DNA of 64,000 bases from JAMXLO01 sp963812075 (GCA_963812075.1 CAWETN010000016.1:1-64000); one strand, 5' to 3'; positions 27,976 to 37,542 are shown, numbered from the stretch's first letter. Numbers and translations are program-made. Notes: a model not told the origin generated them from the sequence alone.

Positions 27976-28376
27976 CGGGAACCGATCAGCTCCCTGCCAA
28001 GCAGACACAGCAGAAGTCTCCGGCCACGAACCAGGACGGGATAGAGCTGCCGCGCCAGACGGGGGCGGCGAAAGATCGCCCGGTTCAGTCGGTTGAACAG
28101 TGTCCGGTCGCTGCCGAGCAGCGCCATGACGCCCATGGCGTCGACGCCGTGATAGAACCGGTCGCCAAGGATCACCACCATGCCGGCGTCCAGGTCGAAG
28201 CCGCGCGCGCGGACCTCGGCCACCAGTGGATCGTGCGAGCGCGCATCGACCAGGCAGACGCGACGTGCGACCTCGCGCGCCCGGTACAGCAGCGAGAAGC
28301 GCGAGCAGAGCGGACACTCGCCGTCATAGACGATCCACAACGTCTCGGCGGCAACTTCATCTGACGTCGATGACAT
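27972..28376 (-). CDS. DCC family thiol-disulfide oxidoreductase-like protein
   Basis: This 134-residue DUF393/DCC protein has the DCC signature IVYDGECPLCSRF (CxxC), later ARSHDPLVAEVRARGFDLD and MVVILGDRFYHGVDAM, then a helical tail. DCC proteins commonly occur next to or fused to HTTM-type membrane proteins. Here its gene overlaps by 20 bp the end of a polytopic membrane protein gene. Redox partner or substrate unknown. Confidence 0.85.
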   Translation of the reverse strand: MSSTSDEVAAETLWIVYDGECPLCSRFSLLYRAREVARRVCLVDARSHDPLVAEVRARGFDLDAGMVVILGDRFYHGVDAMGVMALLGSDRTLFNRLNRAIFRRPRLARQLYPVLVRGRRLLLCLLGRELIGSR

Positions 28377-30006
28377 GGTCGAACCGTTTGCGGACATCGC
28401 GCGCCAGCCGGCCATCGTGCAGGCCAAGGCAGACGAAGTCGACGACATAGTGGTAGCGCACGATGTCGTCGATCGACAGGTCGTTGAAGGGACGGAACAT
28501 GAAGGGATTGGGCACCATGTGGTGCGGATAGAGGTAGTAGAGGTTGAGGTCCTTCACCAGCGGATGGCGCCGCATGGCGGCATCCGTCTGCTGCACCAAC
28601 CCGTCCACCGCATGGAGGTCCACGCCGGTGTCCTGGTGGTGCACCGTTGCCGGGCCGCACGCCTGCGAATCGCGCCAGTCCTGCACGTTGTACGTGTTGC
28701 CGCCGATGCGGAACGGGAAGAAATCGTCCGGCACGAACATGACGGTCTGCGCGATCGAATACGACGCGATGCCGAAATAGGACGACGGGACGGGTGTCAG
28801 GCGGCCGTCGCTGGTCTCGGCGAAAAAATTGGGGCTGGCCAGCTTGGCTCCGTCGAGCCAGCCCAGATGGCTCGTATAGAAGGCATAGTGTCCGAACCCG
28901 ACCGCCAGCAGCGCCACCACCCGCATCGGCCAGGTGAGTTCGTCGTCGCGCATCCGGCGCGCCGATACGAAGATCAGGGTGTTGACCGCGATCCAGAAGA
29001 AGAACAGCGCGCCCAGCGTGAAGTAGACGCCGATATGGAACAGGTCGAACAACAGCACGAACGCCATCAGGCATCGCCGCGTGACCACCGCGAGCGGTGA
29101 TGCGAGCTGCGAGCCAAGGACGAATGCGTTGACGACGATGCTGCCGCCGACGACTGCGTCCCATGACAACTGCACCGCGGCGGGCCACGCGGCGAGCGGA
29201 TTGTCGCCGCGCTCGAGACCGATGAGGATCGAGGTTTGCGTCGGGTTGTGCAGGAGCCAGAACAGCGGGTCTGCCCCGCCGGCGCGGATCTTCGTCCAGG
29301 CGGAAATGAAATAGTTGCCGAGATGCGCGCCGATGGCGCACGCCCAGATCAGCGAACAGGCGACGCGGCGAAGCTCCAGATGTTGCTCCGCCGACCATGC
29401 TCGCAAGGGCGACCATCGTCCCGTGGCGATGACCGCGACCAGCGCGCCGATCGCCAGAAACGCGCCGATATCGAGCATGCTGAGATAGTCGGTTTCGGAG
29501 ATCTCGATGCCGGTCGCCACGCCGATCTGATGGCGGAAGGCGACGTAGTGGTAGAACAGCGGCATCAGGAATGCCGGCCGCCACAATGCCAGCATGCCCG
29601 CAAGCAGCCCCAGCACGGTGCCGAACCTGAAGAACACCGGGTCCGCGCCGGCCGAACCGAGGAAGATGTTGCCAGCGTCGAACGCGAGCTGGATCAGCAC
29701 GATGACGCCGATGCCGCGCGCAAGGAGCCTGACCGGCGCAGGGATTTCACCATAGGTCACAAAGGCAAGCGCTGCCGCCAGAACAAGCACCGACGCATCC
29801 AGCATCAGAGCGCCGTTGCCCGGCCGCACGGCAACCGAGATCAGCACCGACCGCGCGAACCAATAGATCAGCAACGATGCCAGCAGGCACAGATATGGAG
29901 CGACCGGCAGCAGACGATAGGCTTCCGAGATGACGTCGCGCCGCCGGGGAACATCGCGTGCGATGGACAGACCCGACGCATCGTGCCCACCCGAAACCTG
30001 ACTCAA
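28357..30006 (-). CDS. Large polytopic membrane protein (HTTM-like)
   Basis: This 549-residue integral membrane protein has about ten or eleven hydrophobic segments between residues 30 and 370. A roughly 150-residue soluble tail rich in His, Asp and aromatic residues follows (QACGPATVHHQDTGVDLHAV, HPLVKDLNLYYLYPHHMV). The region GAHLGNYFISAWTKIRAGG and the following helices resemble HTTM (gamma-carboxylase-like) proteins, and the DCC partner supports this, but the match is weak. First gene of the operon; 247 bp of promoter region lie upstream. Function not known. Confidence 0.7.
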   Translation of the reverse strand: MSQVSGGHDASGLSIARDVPRRRDVISEAYRLLPVAPYLCLLASLLIYWFARSVLISVAVRPGNGALMLDASVLVLAAALAFVTYGEIPAPVRLLARGIGVIVLIQLAFDAGNIFLGSAGADPVFFRFGTVLGLLAGMLALWRPAFLMPLFYHYVAFRHQIGVATGIEISETDYLSMLDIGAFLAIGALVAVIATGRWSPLRAWSAEQHLELRRVACSLIWACAIGAHLGNYFISAWTKIRAGGADPLFWLLHNPTQTSILIGLERGDNPLAAWPAAVQLSWDAVVGGSIVVNAFVLGSQLASPLAVVTRRCLMAFVLLFDLFHIGVYFTLGALFFFWIAVNTLIFVSARRMRDDELTWPMRVVALLAVGFGHYAFYTSHLGWLDGAKLASPNFFAETSDGRLTPVPSSYFGIASYSIAQTVMFVPDDFFPFRIGGNTYNVQDWRDSQACGPATVHHQDTGVDLHAVDGLVQQTDAAMRRHPLVKDLNLYYLYPHHMVPNPFMFRPFNDLSIDDIVRYHYVVDFVCLGLHDGRLARDVRKRFDHVIDVR

Positions 30007-30253
30007 GCCTCCAGCCCCCTCAACTTTTGCCTATTCAGAGGACGGATGTGAGGAATGTTTAGTCGCACACTTTTGAGTGAACCCGGTTCGCGCCCGCGGC
30101 AGCGTCTCGGACCGCCTGAGCGCCATGATCATGACGCTGCTCGCGCGGGTTGTGGGCTGTTTCGCGCGCACCTGCGACGTCGCGTGCTTATTCTCCCGTT
30201 GCACCGCTACCGGCGGTGGTCGATCATCGCCGCGAAGATTGCGGGAGTGAGTG

Positions 30254-30673
30254 ATGAGGCGCCAGGTGCTGGCAATGACCGTGCTCGCCTTGCTACATCA
30301 GCTGCCGGCCAAGGCCGACCCAGCGCTCCCTGATGGCACATGGCTGGTGAGCCAGCGGATCGCCTTCGACGTCTTTCCCTGTCAGAACGCACTGTGCGGT
30401 CGGATCGTCTGGCTGCGCGATCCGGCGTTGCGCACGCCCTCGATGTGCGGACGTACCCTGATCTGGGGATTGACCTCGGATGGACCCGCGCAGTGGGATG
30501 GTGGCAGCTTCTTCGACCCGGAGAACGGCGCCACATACAACGTATCGGCGCGCGTCGAGACGGCCGATCGGATCGCCGCGCGCATCTATCGCGGCATTGC
30601 GCTGTTCGGCAAGACCGAGATCCTGACCCGCATCGCGTCGCACAGCCTGCCCGGCTGGTGCGGCACCGAATGA
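30254..30673 (+). CDS. DUF2147 family exported protein
   Basis: This 139-residue secreted protein has a short signal peptide (MTVLALLHQLPAKA), then the DUF2147 beta-barrel pattern: DGTWLVSQRIAFDVFPC, LCGRIVWLRDP, CGRTLIWGL, WDGGSFFDPENGATYNVSARV and RIYRGIALFGKTEIL. The latter half usually ends in W-R, here LPGWCGTE. ATG 30254 is behind GGGAG with a 6-nt gap. Its 3' end abuts the convergent dioxygenase gene. Confidence 0.8.
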   Translation: MRRQVLAMTVLALLHQLPAKADPALPDGTWLVSQRIAFDVFPCQNALCGRIVWLRDPALRTPSMCGRTLIWGLTSDGPAQWDGGSFFDPENGATYNVSARVETADRIAARIYRGIALFGKTEILTRIASHSLPGWCGTE

Positions 30674-31570
30674 TCAGGCTGCCTTCGCCTGATCCAGCAT
30701 CAGGCCGGTGCCCTTGATCGAGGTGCGGCGAAGATCACGCACCTCGTGCATGTCGTCGAAGCGACGCGCGCGGTGCATCACCGTGCGGTTGTCCCACATC
30801 ACCAGGTCGTTCACCCGCCACTGGTGCGCGTAGACGAACTGGCGCTGGGTCGCGTGCTCCATCAGGTCGCGGATGAAGGCACGCGCCTCCGGCACCGGCC
30901 AGCCGACGATGCCGCCGATATGCGAGGACAGATACAGCGACTTCCTTCCGGACAGCGGATGGGTGATCACCAGCCGGTGCTGCACCGGGCGCAGCCGGTC
31001 CTCGTTGCCGGCGGCGTAGTCGGCGAAGCCGATCTGCTCGCGTGAGAACACGATGGAATGCTCGGTGACCAGGTCCTCGATCTCGGCCTTGGTCGCCGCG
31101 TCGAGCGCATCGTAGGCGGCGCGCATGTCGGCGAACTCGGTGTTGCCGCCCTTGCCCGGAATGACGCGACCGTGCAGCAGCGTGTAGCCGGCGCCCACCG
31201 CGCGGAAGGACGCGTCGGAGTGCCACAGGCGGTTGGCCAGCGCATACATTCGGCTGCGATCGTCGCGCGCGCGCAACTCGTTGCGTGCCGTCAGGTTGGA
31301 GATGTCGCCGAGTTCGAGGCGGTCACCGAGACGGCGGTCCTCGGGCTTCGCCATCTGGCCGGCGAGCGTCACCTCCAGCTCGCCGAAGTTGCGGCTGAAT
31401 TCGAGCTGCTGGTCGTCCGTCAGCGCCTGGTCGCGGAACACCAGCACGGCGTAACGGTCCATCCCCGCCTCGATGGCGGCCACCTGCCCGGCGTCCAGCG
31501 GGCGCGAGATGTCGATGCCGGACACTTCGCCCGCAAACACCGGATGGACGGGACTGATGCTGGTGCTCAT
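30674..31570 (-). CDS. TauD/TfdA family Fe(II)/2-oxoglutarate dioxygenase
   Basis: This 298-residue non-haem iron dioxygenase has the facial triad LWHSDASF (His117, Asp119) and VMHRARRF (His266), and a 2-oxoglutarate-binding Arg in DLRRTSIKG. VFRDQALTDDQQLEFSRNFG near the N-terminus is typical of the TfdA (2,4-D) and alkylsulfatase branch. It likely hydroxylates a small acid, with succinate and CO2 as co-products. ATG 31570 (MSTSISPVHP). Confidence 0.9.
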   Translation of the reverse strand: MSTSISPVHPVFAGEVSGIDISRPLDAGQVAAIEAGMDRYAVLVFRDQALTDDQQLEFSRNFGELEVTLAGQMAKPEDRRLGDRLELGDISNLTARNELRARDDRSRMYALANRLWHSDASFRAVGAGYTLLHGRVIPGKGGNTEFADMRAAYDALDAATKAEIEDLVTEHSIVFSREQIGFADYAAGNEDRLRPVQHRLVITHPLSGRKSLYLSSHIGGIVGWPVPEARAFIRDLMEHATQRQFVYAHQWRVNDLVMWDNRTVMHRARRFDDMHEVRDLRRTSIKGTGLMLDQAKAA

Positions 31571-31737
31571 GCGCTGTCGCTCCTCGGCTTTGTCGTGGAG
31601 TATAAACCCGGCGGCGCCACTGGCCATATGCGGTGCACTCCCGTCATTATAGCTTCGAAGCCTCGTGGCCTGTCAGGCCGTCCAGGAAAGCAACGAAAGG
31701 CCCGACAGGCCATGCAAACCGCCGCAAGTTGAGTGCG

Positions 31738-32970
31738 ATGGCATCGTCCGCGCTGCTCGCACCGTTCCGGATCCGCAGTTTCCGCTTCCAGTACCCTGCC
31801 GACCTGCTGACCTCCTGGGGCAGCGAGATGGAGACGCTGATCCTCGGCTGGTACATCCTGGCCGAGACCGGCTCGGTCCTGCTGCTCACCCTGTTCGGCT
31901 CGCTGCAATATTTCGGCACGCTGGTGGCGCCGGTGTTCGGGATGGCCGGCGACCGGATGGGCCACCGGGCAGTGCTGTGCGCCATGCGCGCCAGCTACGC
32001 GGTGCTCGCGCTGCTGCTGATGGCACTCGCGTTCAGCGGAGCCCTGCGGCCGCTGTACGTGCTGGTCATCGCCACGGTCGCCGGCCTCGTGCGTCCGTCC
32101 GACCTCGCGATGCGCAGCGCGCTGGTCGCCGACACCATGCCGCCCGATCGCTTCGTCAGCGCCATGGGCGCCGCCCGCACCACGTCCGATTCGGCCCGCA
32201 CCGTCGGGTCGCTCGCCGGCGCCAGCCTGTTCGCCGCCTTGGGACTCGGACCGGCCTATGCCGCGATCACCTGTTTCTACGTCACCGGCTTCCTGCTCAC
32301 CTTCGGCGTCGGCGGCACGCGGCACACCGCACGGCTCGCCGTGCACAACTCGCTGTGGCGCGACCTCCGCGAGGGACTGGCCTACCTGTGGGGCACCCCC
32401 TCCTCGCTGGCGGCGCTGTGGCTGGCCTTCCTGGTCAACCTGACCGCGTATCCGATGACCAGCGGCCTGCTGCCCTACGTCGCGCGCGACATCTACCACG
32501 TCGATCAGACCGGTCTCGGCACGCTGATCGCCAGCTTCGCCTTCGGTTCGTTGCTGGGCTCTGTCCTGATCAGCGTCATCGGCCGTTCCATCCGCCCGGC
32601 CCGGATGATGATCGTGTTCGCGCTTGCCTGGTACGCCATGCTGCTGGTGTTCGTGCACATGCGCGGCCCGACCGGCGGCAGCCTGTCGCTGATCTGCGCC
32701 GGGCTCGCGCAGAGCCTGAGCCTCGTGCCGATGTCGGCGCTGCTGCTGCACGGCGCGGGCGCCTATCGCGGCCGGGTCATGGGCATGCGCATGCTGGCGA
32801 TCTACGGCCTGCCGATGGGCCTGCTCGCGGCGGGCGCGATGATCGACCGCATCGGCTTCGTGCCGATCGCAACGCTGTACTGTGCGGTTGGTATCGCGCT
32901 GACCTTGCTGATCGCGCTGCGCTGGCGTGCCGCCCTGTGGCCGCTGCACGCTCCGGCCAACGCGCGCTGA
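31738..32970 (+). CDS. MFS transporter (EntS-like group)
   Basis: This 410-residue permease has about 12 hydrophobic helices. The loop 2-3 motif is AGDRMGHRAVLCAMRASYA, and ARTTSDSARTVGSLAGASLFA is typical of the MFS_3/EntS type exporters. The N-terminus FRIRSFRFQYPADLLTSWGSEMETLILGWYIL fits that group. The adjoining downstream MmgE/PrpD gene is on the same strand with 62 bp between them. Confidence 0.85.
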   Translation: MASSALLAPFRIRSFRFQYPADLLTSWGSEMETLILGWYILAETGSVLLLTLFGSLQYFGTLVAPVFGMAGDRMGHRAVLCAMRASYAVLALLLMALAFSGALRPLYVLVIATVAGLVRPSDLAMRSALVADTMPPDRFVSAMGAARTTSDSARTVGSLAGASLFAALGLGPAYAAITCFYVTGFLLTFGVGGTRHTARLAVHNSLWRDLREGLAYLWGTPSSLAALWLAFLVNLTAYPMTSGLLPYVARDIYHVDQTGLGTLIASFAFGSLLGSVLISVIGRSIRPARMMIVFALAWYAMLLVFVHMRGPTGGSLSLICAGLAQSLSLVPMSALLLHGAGAYRGRVMGMRMLAIYGLPMGLLAAGAMIDRIGFVPIATLYCAVGIALTLLIALRWRAALWPLHAPANAR

Positions 32971-33032
32971 CGCCTTGGTTCTGCGCGTCGTTTCCGGCAA
33001 ACTGGGCGCAACCAGCGGAAGGAAAGCGCTCC

Positions 33033-34430
33033 ATGGGTATCACCAGCGAATTGTCGCGCTTCAGCGCCGGGATCCGGCTCGACAGCCTGCCGCCCGAGGT
33101 GGTGAAGCGGGCGCGGTTCCTGGTGCTCGATCTGGTGGGCAACATCGTCCGCGCGCGGCACGACGCCGAAAGCACCGCCTCGTTCCTGGGCGCGGTGCGC
33201 GCCATGGGCATGGCGGCCGGCAACTCCGGGGTGTTCGGCGATGCGGCCCGCTACACCCCGGCCGGGGCCGCGTTTCTGAACGGGGCATTGGCGCACTCGC
33301 TGGACTTCGACGACACCCACGCCGCGGGATCGCTGCATCCCGGCGCACCGGTCATCCCGGCCGCGCTGGCGGCGGGCGAAATGGTCGGAGCGTCCGGCGC
33401 CGATGTGCTGGCGGCGATCGTCGCCGGCTACGAGGTCACGTGCCGGGTGGCGCTCGCGCTGCCCGCCGGCGCGCACTACGACCGCGGCTTCCACCCCACC
33501 GCCACCTGCGGCGCGTTCGGCGCCGCCGCTGCTGCCGCACGGGTCTTCGGACTGAGCACCGAGCAGGTGGAAGGCGCGCTGGGCACGGTACTGAGTCAGT
33601 GCGCCGGCAGCCTGCAATTCCTGGTCAACGGCGCGTGGACCAAGCGCTTCCAGGTCGGCTGGGCGGCGTGCAATGGGCTGATGGCGGCGACGCTGGTGCG
33701 CGAGGGCTTCAAGGGCGCGGCGGAAGCGCTCGAAGGCCGCCACGGCTTCCTGCGCGCCTATGCCCCGGACCCGACGCCGGAGCGCGCCGTGCAGGACCTG
33801 GGGACCGTGTTCGAGCTGATGCGCACGGCGGTGAAGCCGTACCCGTCCTGCCGTTACGGCCATGCCGGCATCGACGCGGCGATCGCACTGCGCGCCGCCA
33901 ACGACATCAAGCCGGCCGATATCGCCTCGATCACCCTCGGCCTGCCGCGCGCCGGCATGCTGCTGATCGGCGAGCCTCCCGAGAAGAAGGCCGATCCGCA
34001 GAACGTGGTGGACGGCCAGTTCAGCGGCCCGTTCGTGATCTCCGCCGCGCTCGCCACGGGAGCGATGGGCTGGGACAGCTATGGCCTGCTGGGCGATGCC
34101 ACCGTGCGCAGTCTGCTGCCCAAGGTGACCTGCGCGTTCGATCCGGAGATCGAGGCGGAATTCCCGGCCAATCTTTCCGGGAAGCTGACGATCTCGGCCC
34201 GCGGCCAGACCTTCACCCAGAAGGTGGTGGTGCCGAAGGGCGAGCCTGACAATTTCCTCACCGAGGCGGAACTGCGCTCCAAGTTCATCGGCCTGGCCGA
34301 TGCAGTGCTGGGCGGGGAACGTTCCGCGCGGCTGGCCGACGCGGTGCTGGCGATCGATACCGCAAAGGACGTGGCGCACCTGATGCGCCTGGCCGCGCCG
34401 CTGATGCCGGCACGCCTGGCAGGGGACTGA
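33033..34430 (+). CDS. MmgE/PrpD family protein
   Basis: This 465-residue protein is related to 2-methylcitrate dehydratase, with HSLDFDDTHAAGSLHPGAPVIPAALA, YEVTCRVALAL, FHPTATCGAFGAAAAAARV and KPYPSCRYGHAGIDAA. No prpB or prpC genes lie nearby, so it is probably not the propionate enzyme; many MmgE/PrpD members dehydrate or isomerise other polycarboxylates. The dehydrogenase gene follows 55 bp downstream on the same strand. Confidence 0.88.
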   Translation: MGITSELSRFSAGIRLDSLPPEVVKRARFLVLDLVGNIVRARHDAESTASFLGAVRAMGMAAGNSGVFGDAARYTPAGAAFLNGALAHSLDFDDTHAAGSLHPGAPVIPAALAAGEMVGASGADVLAAIVAGYEVTCRVALALPAGAHYDRGFHPTATCGAFGAAAAAARVFGLSTEQVEGALGTVLSQCAGSLQFLVNGAWTKRFQVGWAACNGLMAATLVREGFKGAAEALEGRHGFLRAYAPDPTPERAVQDLGTVFELMRTAVKPYPSCRYGHAGIDAAIALRAANDIKPADIASITLGLPRAGMLLIGEPPEKKADPQNVVDGQFSGPFVISAALATGAMGWDSYGLLGDATVRSLLPKVTCAFDPEIEAEFPANLSGKLTISARGQTFTQKVVVPKGEPDNFLTEAELRSKFIGLADAVLGGERSARLADAVLAIDTAKDVAHLMRLAAPLMPARLAGD

Positions 34431-34485
34431 TTCCGGCCGCGATCTCCGCTAAGACGGCGCGTCACACGGAGATCGCGAAACTTCC

Positions 34486-35553
34486 ATGCCCAGTTTTACC
34501 CCGCAGGCGCTCCACGCGCTCACCACGCTCATCGTCAGCCGGATGGGCAGCAGCCCTGAGGAAACCGAGGAGGTCGCCGACCACCTCGTGCGCGCCAACC
34601 TGGCGGGCCACGACAGCCACGGCGTGGGCATGCTGCCGGCCTATGTCCGGGTGTTCCAGGACGGACTGCTGGTGCCGAACCAGGAATTGCACACGGTGCT
34701 CGATGCGGGCGCGCTGCTGGTGATCGATGCGCGCCGCGGCTTCGGCCAGCGCATGGCGGCCAACGCGGTGCGCCGTGCGATCGGGCGGGCGCGCGAATTG
34801 GGCGCCTGCGTGCTGGCGCTGCGCAACGCGTCGCATATCGGCCGTATCGGCACGTATGGCGAGTTGGCCACTCGCGCCGGTTGCGCCTTCACCGCCTTCG
34901 TCAACGTGGCCGACGGGCGCGACGCGCAGGCGCCGTGGGGCTGCGCAGAGGCGCGCCTGGGCACCAATCCGTTCTGCACGGCCGTCCCCGGCGCGGACGG
35001 ACCGGCGCTGCTGCTCGATATGGCGACCACCACCATCGCAGCCGGCAAGGTGCGGGTGGCCTACAACAAGGGCGCCACGGTGCCGGACGACTGCCTGATC
35101 GACGAGGCGGGGCATCCCACCAACGACCCGGCGGGCTTCATCCGCGATCGCACCGGCGCGATGCTGTCGTTTGGCCGCCACAAGGGATCCGGCCTGGCCG
35201 TGATGTGCGAGATCATGGCGGCGGCGATCGGCGGCGGGCAGCGGGTGGATCAGCCGACCAAAGGCGGGATTCTGAATTCGATGCTGGCAACGGTGATCGA
35301 CCTCTCGCGGCTGGGCGAGCCGGACGCGATGGTCGCGAACGTGGAGGCGACCAAGAGCTATATCCGCAGCTCGCGCACGGCGCCCGGGTTCGACGAGGTG
35401 CTGCTGCCGGGCGAGCCTGAGCGACGCGCGGCGCAGGAACGGTCGGCAGCTGGGATACCGGTGGACGCCACCACCTGGCAGGACGTTCAGGAGGCCGCGA
35501 CGAAACTCGGCATCACCGACGCGGAGATCGCGCGGGCGGTCGGATTGAACTGA
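34486..35553 (+). CDS. Ldh2-type malate/L-lactate (2-oxo acid) dehydrogenase
   Basis: This 355-residue NAD(P)-dependent oxidoreductase of the LDH2/MDG2 family catalyses 2-hydroxyacid/2-oxoacid interconversion. Marks are GHDSHGVGMLPAYV at residues 41-54, the active-site His in ALRNASHIGRIGTY, ARLGTNPFC, LLDMATTTIAAGKVRVA and GRHKGSGLAVMCEIMAAAI. With MmgE/PrpD just upstream it could work on a related hydroxyacid. Confidence 0.88.
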   Translation: MPSFTPQALHALTTLIVSRMGSSPEETEEVADHLVRANLAGHDSHGVGMLPAYVRVFQDGLLVPNQELHTVLDAGALLVIDARRGFGQRMAANAVRRAIGRARELGACVLALRNASHIGRIGTYGELATRAGCAFTAFVNVADGRDAQAPWGCAEARLGTNPFCTAVPGADGPALLLDMATTTIAAGKVRVAYNKGATVPDDCLIDEAGHPTNDPAGFIRDRTGAMLSFGRHKGSGLAVMCEIMAAAIGGGQRVDQPTKGGILNSMLATVIDLSRLGEPDAMVANVEATKSYIRSSRTAPGFDEVLLPGEPERRAAQERSAAGIPVDATTWQDVQEAATKLGITDAEIARAVGLN

Positions 35554-35565
35554 GCGTGGGCCGCT

Positions 35566-35650
35566 GGATGGGTGGCCGAGTGGTTTAAGGCAGCGGTCTT
35601 GAAAACCGCCAACCCGCAAGGGTTCGTGGGTTCGAATCCCACCCCATCCG
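35566..35650 (+). tRNA. tRNA-Ser (TGA anticodon)
   Basis: GGATGGG (35566-35572) pairs with CCCATCC (35643-35649) as acceptor stem, discriminator G at 35650. The D-arm GCCGAGTGGTTTAAGGC, the anticodon stem-loop GCGGTCTTGAAAACCGC with TGA, a long variable arm (CAACCCGCAAGGGTTC) and the T-loop GGGTTCGAATCCC make this a class II Ser tRNA. CCA is not encoded. Serves as a common integration site: a P4-type integrase gene follows 158 bp downstream. Confidence 0.93.
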
Positions 35651-35808
35651 ATCACATGGTATTCCCCAGTGTCCCAGCCACCCCATAATGTGTCGAAAAG
35701 CCACGATTCCGATCCGGTTCGAATACCCGACCGGAAGTCGAACCCACAGGCAACGGTTCGGACCCGCGGTCGGACCCACAAGGGCAGCGCCGGCTGACCG
35801 ATAAGGCG

Positions 35809-37024
35809 ATGGCGAGGCCGGCGGCCAGCCTCTGGCTGACTGACGCTCAGGTTCGCAGCCTGGCGCAGCATCCGGGCAAGCAGCGGGTCGCGCCGAAGAC
35901 CATGTTGGTTTGTGACCGCACAGGACGCGGCGCCTTCGAGTTCCGCTACATACGGAATGGCCGGACGCGCTCCATGGGCCTGTGCGATTGGCCGGCCGTC
36001 GGTCTGGCCGAGTTGCGCATCAAGGCTGAGGTGATCAGCGCGCAACTGCGTGCCGGCATCGATCCGCTGGCCGAGAAGCAGGCCGCTGTTGCTGCCCAGG
36101 CCGCGTCAATCAGCTTCGCCAAGGTCGCTGAGCAGTCCATCACGACGCACGTACTGGGTTGGCGTAATGCGAAGCATCGACAGCAGTGGCGAAGCAGCTT
36201 GGCTACCTTCGCTGCGCCGATTGCCAGCATGCCGGTGGGGGCGATTGACGCACCGGCCGTCCTGCGCGTGCTCACCCCGATCTGGACCAAGCTGCCGGAG
36301 ACCGCCAGCCGGTGCGCGGCCGGATCGAGGCGGTGCTGGACTTCGCCCGTGTGCAGGGCTGGCGCCAGGATGACGGCCGAATCAATCCAGCGGCCTGGAA
36401 GGGCAACCTGGCCCTGACGCTGCCGGCCAAAACCAGGGTGCATGCGGTCAAGCACCGCGCCGCCCTGGACTGGCGTGATCTGCCGGCCTTCATGGCGCAG
36501 CTGCGCGGCCAGGACCGCATCAGCGCCAGGGCGCTGCAATTTGCCATCCTGACTGCAGCGCGTTCCGCTGGGGTGCGCGGTGCGACCTGGGCCGAGATTG
36601 ACGGTGCGGTCTTGACGCTGCCGCAAAGCCGCATGAAAGCAGGCCCACAGCACCGGCTCCCGCGGTCCGAACCGGCGCTGGCCATCCTACGCGTGATAGC
36701 GAACATGCAGCACGAACCGGGCAGTCTGATCTTCCCGGGCATGAAGCAGCGCATGCCGCTGAGTGCCATGAGCCTGACCGCGGTGCTGCGCCGCATGGGC
36801 CGTGGCGATCTTACCGCGCATGGATCTCGCTCGACCTTCCACGACTGGGCCGTCGAAGCCACGGCTTCCCGGATCATGTTCTCGAGCAAGCGCTGGCACA
36901 TGCGATCTGCTCTGCAGTGGAGGCCGCCGATCGCCGCGGCGATCTGTTCGCCAAGCGGGTTGAGCTGATGGCGGCCTGGGCCGCGTATTGCACCGGAGAG
37001 GGGGAAGCCGGGATCGAGCGGTGA
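35809..37024 (+). pseudogene. P4-type tyrosine integrase, decayed
   Basis: This is a site-specific recombinase next to the tRNA-Ser. It has the N-terminal DUF4102 arm-binding domain (LTDAQVRSL...APKTMLVCDRTGRGAFEFRYI), TAARSAGVRGATWAEID (catalytic Arg region), AHGSRSTFHDWAVE (HxxR) and LEQALAHAI (His). Two one-base losses (near 36315 and 36860) break it; corrected it has 405 residues, normal for the family. In the final helix the AYRRGDLF motif reads AADRRGDLF, so the catalytic Tyr is Asp. It must be inactive even if the frame is fixed. Confidence 0.85.
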
Positions 37025-37465
37025 TGCCGCGCGATGGCACGCCGCACCTGCCGTTACTCCGGCACGGTTCGGGAGCAGATCGCCGCGGCATTTCGACGCC
37101 GGCTGCAATTCCGTGACAATCGCCAGGGACTGGACGTGGCCCCTGCGGTGCTGGCCAGCTTTGCAATAGAGCGCGCCCACGGGCCGGTAACGCCCACGCG
37201 TTCCAGCACATGGGGACGCGGCTAGAGCTGCAGCGATGGCCCGCGCCATCGCGGCGATCGATCAACCAAGCATCATCGAAGCCGGTGCCGCGACATCCTG
37301 CGACCGCGGCCGGGCGACGCTGCGCCAGACTCTCGCGGTCGCTCCGCTTCGCCCGGCCTCGCTCCTGCTGCTTCTCCATCTGACACCTCTCGGGCGGAAA
37401 TGTTCCGCTTACGAGGTGTCCCAATCGACCGGCGGCCGCGGGAACCGCTAGCTTCCTGAAGCTAC
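37025..37465. other. Remnant of the integrated element, no convincing gene
   Basis: About 440 bp lie between the integrase stop and the CAT tRNA. Short open frames exist on both strands (for example 37034-37225) but none has a family signature or a ribosome site I trust. I looked for a second copy of the tRNA-Ser 3' end (GGTTCGAATCCCACCCCATCC) as right attachment site and did not find one in this gap. The element has probably been lost except for the integrase end. Confidence 0.4.
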
Positions 37466-37542
37466 TGGTGCGCCCGGCAGGACTCGAACCTGCAACCAAG
37501 CGGTTATGAGCCGCCCGCTCTGACCAGTTGAGCTACAGGCGC
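37466..37542 (-). tRNA. tRNA with CAT anticodon (Ile2 or Met)
   Basis: On the minus strand GCGCCTG (5' end at 37542) and CGGGCGC form the acceptor stem with one wobble, and CCA is encoded (37468-37466). The D-arm is GCTCAACTGGTCAGAGC, the anticodon arm GGCGGCTCATAACCGCT with CAT, and the T-arm GCAGGTTCGAGTCCTGC. The CTCATAA loop followed by TTGGT is commonest in tRNA-Ile2 whose C34 becomes lysidine, but an elongator Met tRNA cannot be excluded. Confidence 0.9.

Noticed and set aside
37034..37225. 63-codon plus-strand frame after the integrase
   Set aside because: No family similarity, no ribosome site; probably chance.
35650..37466. Direct repeat of the tRNA-Ser 3' end as right attachment site
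   Set aside because: Only partial matches (GGTTCGAATACCC near 35717) were found, not a convincing attR.
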